Below are positions 56,374 to 64,000 of a DNA stretch of 64,000 nucleotides, in pieces. Source of the DNA: Spirodela intermedia. Taxonomy: Eukaryota; Streptophyta; Magnoliopsida; Alismatales; Araceae. The stretch is taken from NCBI GenBank assembly GCA_902729315.2, contig LR746265.1:9481392-9545391 (forward strand), given 5' to 3'. Positions within the stretch are counted from its first letter, which is position 1. Each line of letters begins with the position of its first letter. Made by a program: the position numbers and the translations under genes. A model generated the notes under the pieces. It had not been told where the DNA came from. It was given only the letters and a program-made list of their open reading frames with translations, and made no database searches.

Positions 56374-59300
56374 CTACAGATCCTCAGCTGCGGAGTCACC
56401 GGGGCCGCTCCTAGTCTCGTCGCCGGCGGCCATGCTGAACCTCATCTCCTGCTCCACCACCTCGGCGAGATCGGGTCGGCCTGCGGCTCGGTACCCTGCC
56501 GTTACGGCCTCGAAGAGCGACCTGTTCGGCGCGATCTCCCCGTGCTTGAGCTTGCCATAGATCCTGTTCAGTCCCTCCACGAAGCCCGCTCCGCCGTAGC
56601 AGACCGCGAGGCTTATGTAAGTCACCACGTCCGGCAACAGACCTTCATCCAGCATCCGCATGAACAGGTTCAGGGCCTTCCCCGTCTCCCCCCCCGCGCC
56701 GAACGCCGCGATGGCGGCGTTGCAGGCGAAGGTCCCGCCGGGCAAAGCGGCGCCGCCGCCGGCCAAGAGGAGATCCTCGCAGGACCGCAGAGCGAGCCCG
56801 TGCAGGCCCGCCGCGGAGAGCACCAGCGTCATTAGCGCCGGCCGGACTAGGGGCTTCCCGTCGGCGAAGGCCGACTCTAGCTGGGAGACGGCCTCCGGCG
56901 GCACGCCGGCCTTCCTGAGCAGGGCGAACATGGCCCGGAAGGTAGCCGGGTCGGGGGGGATCCCGAGGTTCTGCATCTGGTGGAGTAGCTCGGCGCAGTC
57001 CCTGAGCCGGCCAGCGCCGGCGAAGGCCGCCACAGCGGTGCCGAAGGAGGCACCGTCGGAGAGCAGCCCCGCTCGCCGCATCTGCTCGGCAGCGCCGGCC
57101 GCCTCGTCCAGCATTCCCATGTTCCTGTACAGGCGTACCATCGCGGCGTAGGAGGCGGCGTCGGCGCGGCCGCCGCTGCTCAGGTCGGCGAGCACCGCCC
57201 TCGCCTCGGTGACCATCCCGAGGTCGGCGTAGACACCGATCATGTAGTTGCCCGCTACCGCGTCGGCGCCGCCTTCCAGGCCGCCGATCCTCGCGTACAC
57301 CCGCTGGGCCTCTCTCCAGTCCCCCGATCTACGGTGGGCCTTGATCAGGGACGTGAGGACGATCCGGTTTGCCGCCAGCCCCGAGGCCTCCATCTCGGCG
57401 AGGCGGCGGCGGGCCCCGCCGGCGTCGTCGGCGGCGGCGAGCGCGTCGATCAGCGAGCCGTAGACAACCTCGTTGGGGGGCACGCCACACCGCCGCATCT
57501 CCTCGAAGATCTCCTCCGCCGGCTCCGACATGCCCGCCCTCGCGCAGCTCGCCACCACGGCGGAGAAGGTCTCCCGCCGCGGGCTCATCCGGGCCTCCCT
57601 CATCATCCTGCCCAGGAGCTTCCCCGCCCTCTCCGGCTGGTCCCCGGCGGCCAGCATCTGGATCATCGAGTTGTAGGTGCACTCGTCCGGCCAGACCCCA
57701 CGGCCTGGCATTCTCTCGAACAGGGCGCAGGCACGGTCGTAGAGCTTCGCGCGGCCGTAGGCCTTGATCATCACGTTGTACTCCGCCGCCTCCCGGCGGC
57801 GCCTCCCCTCCGCGGAGGAGAAGACGGCCTCCGCCTCTGCCCACAGGCCCCTCTCGGCGAACACGTCGGCGACGGCGGCGTAGTTCTTCGAGGAGATGGT
57901 TCTGCCGGCGCAGTGCTCGGCGAGGAACGCCGCTGCCTGCGCGAGCAGCCCTTGTTCCACGTACATCCTCGTGACGACAGGCAGCAGCTGCTCGTCGAGT
58001 GGCTCGCCGCCGGCGCGGAGCTCCTCGATCACGCCCTCCGCCTCCCGCACCATCTTCCTGCCGCAGAGCTCCCCCAGGAGGATCCTCTGCGTAGCCGCGT
58101 CCCGCCGGAGGCCGCAGCCCACGAGCCTCCGGTAGTACGCGAGGACCGCCGGGAGGTCCCCGGCGGCGGCGTGCAGGGACATGAAGATGTTGAAGGTCTT
58201 GGCGTCGGGGCGGATCCCCCTCTCCTCCATCTTCTCCAGCAGAGCCTCCGCCTCGGGGAGCAGCTCGTGAGCTCCGCAGATGTTCATCATGGTGTTGAAG
58301 GTGGTGGTGTCGGGGGTCACCCCCGAGCGGAGCATTTCCGCGAACGCCTCGGAGGCGTCACCCAGCCTGCCCGCCTTCCCGTACAGGTCGATCAGGGTGT
58401 TGAAGGTGGCGGCGAGCCGGGGCCTCCGGCGAGCCGGGGGCTCCTCCTCCGCCGCCGCTGCTGCCAGCGGCGCCGCCCTCTTCCCGCCGGAGCGGAGCAT
58501 CTCGGAGAGCAAGAACTGCCGGGGGTTGAGCGAGTCGTCGGCGCCGGGGCGCCCCCCGCCGAGGAGGGGGCCCTCAAGGGCCGCCACGTCCACCTTCCCG
58601 GTGCACCAGTCGGCGAAGACCTTCTCCCCGAGATCGAACTCGCGGGAGTCCTTGAGGACCCTCACGGCGGTGTTCATGGTCACCTCGTCGGGAAACAGCC
58701 CCCGGCTTCTCATGTGGCGGAGCCAAAGAAGGGCCTCCCTCGCGAGCCCCGCCTTGCCGAAGACGTCGATGAGGATGCCATAGGTGGTGTTGGTGGCGAG
58801 GACGCCGTCCCGGGCCATGTCGATCCAGCAGCGGCGGAGCTCGTCCCACTCCTGCGCGCGGCCGAGGGCGCGGAGCACCACGTTGTAGTGGATGGGGTTG
58901 GGGAGGTAGAGCTCCCCCTGCGACCGCATCCACTGGAAGATCTGCAGAGCCCGCCGCCAGTCCCGCTGCTCCTTGAGCAGCACGGTGAGCTCCTTCGGGG
59001 TGAGCCTGCCGGCGAGGGGGTCCAGGATCTCGCGGACGCCGCCGCCGCCACCAGGCGAGTCGCCGGAGGAGTCGAGACGGCGGAGCAACGACGGGAGGGG
59101 TCCGGCGCCGCTGTCGCCCCCTTGCTTCCTGCGGCTAGGGGCCGAGACGGCGGCGGCGGCAGCGGGGGGATATGGGCGGCGCCCGGGGGGGACTCCGGTG
59201 GAGATGGAGAGGACGCGGAGAAGGGTCTCAGACCTCAGCGACGAGATCCCAGTCGGCGTGGGGCAAGGGAGCAAGGGGAATTTGGAGGAAGAAAATGACG

Positions 59301-59418
59301 AGGGAGAGGAAGAAGAACAGGGGTCGGACGAAACGGGAGGTTGCGGGAACCGGCGCCAACCCATCTCCAGCAACAGGGCGGGGGCGCCGATGCCGACGCC
59401 ACCGCATTGGAGGATCAT
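56374..59418 (-). CDS. P-class pentatricopeptide repeat (PPR) protein, At1g73710-like
   Basis: One exon, 1014 residues. Residues 1-100 are Ser/Pro/Arg-rich and acid-poor, as in an organelle transit peptide. The region from about 137 (LTPKELTVLLKEQRDWRRAL) leads into tandem 35-residue PPR motifs to about 1000, for example TYGILIDVFGKAGLAREALL, TFNTLIDLYGKAGRLGDASE and TYNSMIQMLAAGDQPERAGK. No E, DYW or SMR domain follows, so it is P-class; such proteins bind organelle RNA and affect processing, stability or translation. The N-terminal block IHYNVVLRALGRAQEWDELR and its order match Arabidopsis At1g73710. Start: the first ATG at 59,418; a second ATG 18 codons in (MGWRRFP) is equally possible. 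A telo-box pair lies about 140 bp upstream. Confidence 0.93.
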   Translation of the reverse strand: MILQCGGVGIGAPALLLEMGWRRFPQPPVSSDPCSSSSPSSFSSSKFPLLPCPTPTGISSLRSETLLRVLSISTGVPPGRRPYPPAAAAAVSAPSRRKQGGDSGAGPLPSLLRRLDSSGDSPGGGGGVREILDPLAGRLTPKELTVLLKEQRDWRRALQIFQWMRSQGELYLPNPIHYNVVLRALGRAQEWDELRRCWIDMARDGVLATNTTYGILIDVFGKAGLAREALLWLRHMRSRGLFPDEVTMNTAVRVLKDSREFDLGEKVFADWCTGKVDVAALEGPLLGGGRPGADDSLNPRQFLLSEMLRSGGKRAAPLAAAAAEEEPPARRRPRLAATFNTLIDLYGKAGRLGDASEAFAEMLRSGVTPDTTTFNTMMNICGAHELLPEAEALLEKMEERGIRPDAKTFNIFMSLHAAAGDLPAVLAYYRRLVGCGLRRDAATQRILLGELCGRKMVREAEGVIEELRAGGEPLDEQLLPVVTRMYVEQGLLAQAAAFLAEHCAGRTISSKNYAAVADVFAERGLWAEAEAVFSSAEGRRRREAAEYNVMIKAYGRAKLYDRACALFERMPGRGVWPDECTYNSMIQMLAAGDQPERAGKLLGRMMREARMSPRRETFSAVVASCARAGMSEPAEEIFEEMRRCGVPPNEVVYGSLIDALAAADDAGGARRRLAEMEASGLAANRIVLTSLIKAHRRSGDWREAQRVYARIGGLEGGADAVAGNYMIGVYADLGMVTEARAVLADLSSGGRADAASYAAMVRLYRNMGMLDEAAGAAEQMRRAGLLSDGASFGTAVAAFAGAGRLRDCAELLHQMQNLGIPPDPATFRAMFALLRKAGVPPEAVSQLESAFADGKPLVRPALMTLVLSAAGLHGLALRSCEDLLLAGGGAALPGGTFACNAAIAAFGAGGETGKALNLFMRMLDEGLLPDVVTYISLAVCYGGAGFVEGLNRIYGKLKHGEIAPNRSLFEAVTAGYRAAGRPDLAEVVEQEMRFSMAAGDETRSGPGDSAAEDL

Positions 59419-59555
59419 TGTCGGACCGGCGGTGACGGGGACTCTGGGAGATGAGAGGGCCTTCGACGGTCTGCTCCGTCCGAATCAGGCAGGACTTTTT
59501 GGACGGAAGAGTGCTCTGAAATGAGGCAGCGCAGCCTTCCAGGGGCCAGCGAGGG

Positions 59556-59570
59556 AACCCTAAACCCTAA
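59556..59570 (+). promoter_or_regulatory. double telo-box upstream of the PPR gene
   Basis: 'aaccctaaaccctaa' contains one perfect AAACCCTAA (59,562-59,570), about 140 bp upstream of the PPR start codon. Role inferred. Confidence 0.45.
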
Positions 59571-60330
59571 TATTTCCCACAAAAAATCATACCTTTGTGA
59601 CGCGAGCCCACCATATATGGACCCACTTTTACTTTCCAAAGAAGCAATCCATTTGTCTCTTCTCTCTCTCCTCTCGCAGTTAAAACTTGCGCAATATCTT
59701 CTCTCTGAACCCTCCATTGGATAGCTTCAGGCCAGAGAAAAAGTCCGGCTTGCCCCCCCCCACGTCACTGCCCCTTGAGGAGTTTTATGGCTGGAGCTGG
59801 AGACTGCGGCACCGGTGTAGTTTTGCTTGATGGCGGTGGAGAGACGGCGGCATGGTGGCGCCAGCGCCCATCACTTTCTCTCTCTCCTCTCTCTCTGTCT
59901 CTCTCCCCCCCCCCCAGAAGATGGGACACCAGAGTTTTCTTAACTTCTCTCTCTCAAGAATGGACAGTAAAACCTGTTTCCCTCGCCCTCAATTTGTCTC
60001 TCACTCTCTCATTTGCCTCGCAGCAGAGACGAACACAAACAGGAAATAACTTAGCGCCGTAGCCATCAGAAATCCTTCTCCGATCATCAGTTGAATTCTC
60101 CCCTCCAATAAACACACCACAGCAGGATCCCGGGAGCTGAGCATATACACCGAGCGTCGCCTCACAGCTCACCATCCTCCGGCAAGCCCGGGCCGTGCTC
60201 CAAATCTCATAGAGATAGACAAACAGACAGATAGAGAGAGAGAGAGAGCAGGTGTAAGATCATAGTCGGGGAGTGGGCGCTCTTCTACTCCACAGAGGGA
60301 GCATCGGCGCCGCCGGTCGTGGCCGCGGTT
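59571..60330. other. PPR promoter side and 3' flank of the membrane-protein gene
   Basis: No supported gene. Contains CT tracts, a poly-C run near 59,907-59,916 and (GA)n at 60,232-60,249. Confidence 0.5.
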
Positions 60331-61627
60331 CTAGGAGGCGCCGCCAGGCAGCGGGATATGGTGGTGATGGGAGGGCCAGGCGACGGGCTCCCGTGGGCAT
60401 GGAGGCGGGGCCGGTTGGGCTATGAAGGTCGGGACGGCCTGCCCCGGCATCAACACGGAGACTTCCTGGGCGTGGACGGGCACCTGCAAGAACAAGGAGC
60501 GCCAGATCAGGGTGAGGGAAAAAGCCGAGTGATTTCACGAAGAAAGTCAAAATCCCACCCACGAGGAACAGCATTGACTTTCACATAATCGAAGTCAATG
60601 CGTCCGGGGCAGCTCGATGGAGGAGGAAGAGCCACTGACAACCCAGAAAAGTTGATTTTTGTAATGAAGAGTGTCAAACCCGTGAAGAGCAACATCAATG
60701 ACTTGACTCAGCTCGCTAAAAAAGGTAGGATTTGTCTTGGTCAAATCGTCAAAGTCACCATTCCAATCATAATACACGACGAATAAGTAAACGCCCGGCC
60801 CGAGAGAGAAACTCAGTAGTAGGGCCCTCATTTTTATCCGATGATTGACTGTTTCTCCGATGTGGGTGGGAGCAACGTTCTGCTGAACCTAGCCTCCTAC
60901 GATGTATGGGGGAGAGGAGGGCTCGTCTTTCCCGGGCTCCGCCATTAACGAGCTCCCGAGGTCCCCACGAATAAGCACACTCTTGACTCATTGGCCCGAG
61001 GGGATCCCCTGGAAGCACGGCTCCCTCTAGTTCACCGTAGCCCTGGAGATCGTCCTCTTCTCAGTTTTTCTACTGTAGGAAGTGTCCACTGGCCGACCGT
61101 GGATTAAAGAAAGAAGAAGATGATGACTGTTGCAGAGGAAAAGCCGGAGAAGATGGGGGAAGTGGGGTGATTGATTCCCAGAGGGGGTAATCTGAGCTAA
61201 GAACCTGAAAGAAAGGGCACGGGGAGGAGAGTAATCAGCTCACCTTGGGAGGGGGGAGCTGATCGAGCTTCCCGGCGTAGGGAGCCTGCCGGAGGTGGTG
61301 GGGTGAGTCTCCGTCGTGGAGGGGCTGCTGCGGTGGAGAATGGGGGTCGCCGGCGAAGCCCCACAGGCCGCGGTGCCACGCCCGCCTGGACGGCGGCGGG
61401 GCCCTGGGCCTGGGGCGGAGGAAGCGCTCGAAGATGGCCATGACGAGGAACATGGCGATGAGGATGGCGGTGGCCACGAAGCCGAAGGAGACGGCGTTGA
61501 CGGAGCTGTCGAAGTGGCGCCACCTCTCCTCCCCCGCGGCCCCGACTCGGCCCTCTCCCTCAACGCTGACCACCGGGGGCGCCACTGCCGCCGTCGCTCT
61601 CCCCCACATCCCGCCGCTCTCCGCCAT
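60331..61627 (-). CDS. plant-specific single-pass membrane protein, 2 exons
   Basis: Exon 1 is 61,627-61,244 and exon 2 is 60,483-60,331; the join is in phase 0 and gives 178 residues. The 760-bp intron has GTGAGC and TTCTTGCAG ends. Residues 36-67 are WRHFDSSVNAVSFG plus a transmembrane helix (ATAILIAMFLVMAIFERF), followed by a basic proline-rich cytosolic-type tail (RPRPRAPPP). Exon 2 encodes VPVHAQEVSVLMPGQAVPTF followed by IAQPAPPPCPREP. The pairing of an 'HFDSSVNAVSFGFVATAI' membrane segment with a 'VLMPG..PTFIAxPAP' tail is a conserved, uncharacterised plant family, which is what revealed exon 2. An upstream in-frame ATG at 61,729 exists but its added residues look like leader. Function unknown. 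Confidence 0.85.
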
Positions 61628-61877
61628 TCCCCCTCCTTTGTTGTGGGTTCTCTTCCCTCTCGCCGCGGCCACCGCTCTGTTACGCCACGAGTAGAGGGAG
61701 GGCTGGGTGGTCCTCCATGGGGTCTGCAATGGACTCTGAGGATCTGGCCGCTCAGTCCCTGTCTCTCTCCTCTGCTCCTCGGGGTCCGGCTCTTAAAATA
61801 GTCCCCATTTGGTTCTTTACGCTTTCTCTTTCGCTGAGCTGCTCTGCTTTCTTTTCCTTTCCCCTCGGTCGCAGTCC

Positions 61878-61918
<41 letters not shown>

Positions 61919-63021
61919 CCTTTCTTTCTCACTCACTCGCGGTCTACCTCACCACCAGTCACAGATTTGCAGCCTTCTCTCTCTCTCTGTCTCTCTCTAC
62001 ACATGCGGAGGCCACAACTCCAGAGTCAGGATGGGAGAGGAAAGCAGGATGAGAAAGCGAGACGACCATATCCACGGCTTCGGGATGGCCTCCTCTCTCT
62101 CTCTCTCTATCCTCTCTATCTCGGCTCAATACATAATTTTCTTGAGATGGCCTCCCCCGGTGCGGCACACAACGATCGATGAAAAATGTCCATTTCTAAG
62201 CTTATTATAATCATTGCACACTGGCCCTCTCCCCCTCCGTCGATCCGTATCTCTTCCCTCTTTTCTATATCTGACTCTCTCTTCCTCTCAGTACACGTCT
62301 TCCCCTTTCCCACGCTCGTCCTACCTTATCTCGCTTTGTCTCTCTCCTCGCTCCCCCACTCCCCCGCTCGTTCTTCTCAATGCATTTGTTTCTTCACCCC
62401 CCTCCTCTCTCTCTCCTCTCTACTGTAGGCCCAGCGAGAGGCGGTCTTACGTCACTTACTCAGGTCACGGGACCTGAACAGGGATTAATTCTACCAAAAA
62501 TCCTTCTTTTGTCTTGAAAAAGATTGGAATTTTGTCCCTTGCGGGGCAGGGGCTTCCCTGTCGGATCGGCCTTGAAACCGCACTTCTCAGTGGATTCATG
62601 AGGAAAGGCGGAGGCGGGGCCCGTGGGGCTCGGCCTCACCACTATCACTCCGGCAGGCGACGCCGTGGAGGGGCAGGGCTTCCTGGTATCCGGGGTCAAC
62701 GTCTCCCACACTTCAATCTTCTTCTCCTTCCTCTTCCTCCCCTTCTCCGCCTGCGCCTTTTGTCTTCTTGGCCACTCTGCCATCGGCCGGCGGCGGCGGC
62801 GCCGCCAGGCAATCGGCTTTTCTTCTTCTTTGACGAGAATAGGGTCTCGGATCCGGTGGCCAATTGAGGCTAGGTGGTGGCGCGGCAGGAGAATGGTTGA
62901 GCGCCCTCTTCCACCGGTTCTCGAGGCTTCGTCGTCTGAACATCAGAAGCCTCTAGGCTTTGGCTCAATGCAGGTAAGATCATCCATTCTTTGTTTCTCC
63001 ATTCCTACCCAGAATTACCAG

Positions 63022-63071
<50 letters not shown>

Positions 63072-63478
63072 ACTCACTCACTCACTCGCCAAGTTTAAAG
63101 AGCAGCATATCACAACATATTTGTTTCCCTTTGGTTCTGAAATGTAAATACATTCCTAGTGACGGGCGGCATACTTCAAAGCTCCATGTCCCTCGTCTGC
63201 TTCTTGCAGTAAGTAGGGTGCAAGCTGAGGGAACCCCCCAGCCTGCTTGGGCACAGATGAAGAGTGACTTCATCTACTTGGTCTCTGAGGCCCTTGGATC
63301 TGAGCGGGTTGTGCAAAGAAAACTCGAGCTGAGACGGAGGACGACGCAGCATGGAGCGATGGGGTTGAGAATGGGGCCGACGACGTGGAGGAGATGATGG
63401 CCAGACGCTGGAAGGCCCGCCGGCGCACCCCGAGAAGCGATTGAACTCATTTAGATCCAGTGGACTGAATAGGATACT
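61628..63478. other. promoter side of the membrane-protein gene and unassigned exon-like DNA
   Basis: (CT)n at 61,880-61,915 and 63,025-63,066. An open plus-strand frame (62,623 to about 62,973) ends at a good donor 'CAGGTAAGATC', and an acceptor-like 'cttcttgcag' lies at 63,200-63,209. These could be exons of a gene running right and broken by the LTR element, but I recognise no domain, so I do not call a CDS. Confidence 0.4.
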
Positions 63479-63603
63479 TGTTAGGATCTGCGCGGCGATT
63501 CCACGGGCAAACCCTCGGAAAAACCTCCGAGCGGGGAACGGATGTATCTCTACATTCTTTCCTCGCATGGAGAACACTCTATCGAGGAGCTCAAATCCTA
63601 ACA
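63479..63603 (+). repeat. short LTR (125 bp) with perfect TGTTAGGAT..ATCCTAACA ends
   Basis: The nine terminal bases at each end are exact inverted repeats with TG..CA termini. A tRNA-Met primer site follows two bases later. This is the structure of a 5' LTR; 125 bp is very short, as in TRIM/SMART miniature elements or some copia elements. The matching 3' LTR would be beyond base 64,000. Confidence 0.75.
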
Positions 63604-63605
63604 AG

Positions 63606-63617
63606 TGGTATCATAGC
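63606..63617 (+). promoter_or_regulatory. primer-binding site for tRNA-Met
   Basis: TGGTATCATAGC matches 11 of 12 bases of the plant tRNA-iMet primer site TGGTATCAGAGC and lies two bases after the LTR end. Confidence 0.8.
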
Positions 63618-64000
63618 TGTCGTGATGGCGTCCTTCCTGCACGGCTTCTTCCATGCCGACGCCGTTACGCACGACTCTGCGCAACTTCGCGCATCTTCGA
63701 CCTCCCGAGACCACATCGCCTGGTCGATCCGCGACCGTCGTCGCCCAGCCACTCCGCGAGCATCCTCCCCTGGGTGTCCAGCGAGCGTCCCCGCTCAGGC
63801 CACCTGCGACCGTGTCACACAGGCAACTCCGCAACCGTCGTCGCCCAGCCACTCTGCGAGCATCCTCGCCTGACTGTCCAGCGAGCGTCCCCGCTCAAGC
63901 CATCCAGCGACCGTTGTCGCCTTACTGATCCGTGAGCGGTCCTCACGCCGGCAAAGTTCCGCGCCGTACCAGTGTGCATCGCTTGCACGCTCTCCTCACG
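63618..64000 (+). mobile_element. internal part of the LTR element, running off the window
   Basis: GC-rich, with no gag or pol motif in 380 bp. It contains a 100-bp tandem duplication. Open frames here look like by-products of the GC-rich repeat. The absence of an immediate gag favours a non-autonomous element, but the rest is not visible. Confidence 0.5.
63731..63930 (+). repeat. two tandem 100-bp units
   Basis: 'gcgaccgtcgtcgcccagcc' at 63,731 recurs as 'gcaaccgtcgtcgcccagcc' at exactly 63,831, and the following bases match nearly throughout (for example 'gtccagcgagcgtccccgct' in both). Unit ends are more variable. A third unit may begin at 63,931. Confidence 0.9.

Noticed and set aside
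57334-59298. Plus-strand open frame of 654 codons opposite the PPR gene
   Set aside because: It is a GC-rich antisense shadow: low-complexity, no domain, and its codon positions mirror the real PPR codons.

Overview
This window is nuclear DNA from a flowering plant. The genes have plant-only families (an ULTRAPETALA SAND-domain protein, a THESEUS1-type receptor kinase, a P-class PPR protein), plant introns and plant LTR retrotransposons. The GC-rich third codon positions of the single-exon genes suggest a monocot, and the very high density of (CT)n/(GA)n tracts is a strong genome signature. I cannot name the species.

Layout. Bases 1 to about 13,400 are AT-rich and hold no intact gene: diverged direct repeats, LTR-like segments and a badly decayed antisense Ty1/copia element (about 10,750-12,610). 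From about 13.4 kb the composition changes sharply to GC-richer, microsatellite-rich, gene-bearing DNA. In order it carries: an ULTRAPETALA-like gene (+, 16,429-21,677, 3 exons); a THESEUS1-like CrRLK1L receptor kinase (-, 22,504-25,143, intronless); about 6 kb of CT/GA repeats; a small zinc-ribbon protein (-, 31,570-31,818); an SPT2 histone-chaperone-like gene (+, 34,106-39,584, 9 exons); a 68-residue basic protein (-, 40,476-40,682); a COX10 haem O synthase gene (+, 44,010-53,777, 7 exons), whose last intron holds a decayed 5.5 kb antisense Ty3/gypsy chromovirus; a secreted glycine-rich, cysteine-patterned protein (+, 55,266-55,763); a 1014-residue PPR protein (-, 56,374-59,418); a single-pass membrane protein in two exons (-, 60,331-61,627); and a very short LTR with a primer-binding site (63,479-63,617) whose element runs off the right edge.

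The genes do not form a pathway. They are independent loci for chromatin and development (ULT, SPT2), cell-wall signalling (THE1), organelle function (COX10, PPR) and small uncharacterised proteins. Exon structures were worked out by hand from splice sites, reading-frame phase and family conservation; each full join closes in frame.

I found no wholly new system. The most interesting points are: a 99-bp relic of a second COX10 C-terminus 11 kb upstream of the real one, diverging mostly at silent sites; an intron of COX10 built almost entirely from a ~38-bp repeat that looks like a 3' splice site; simple repeats sitting directly on 5' splice sites (ULT exon 1, SPT2 exon 8) or directly against a start codon (zinc-ribbon gene); and a possible miniature LTR retrotransposon at the right end.
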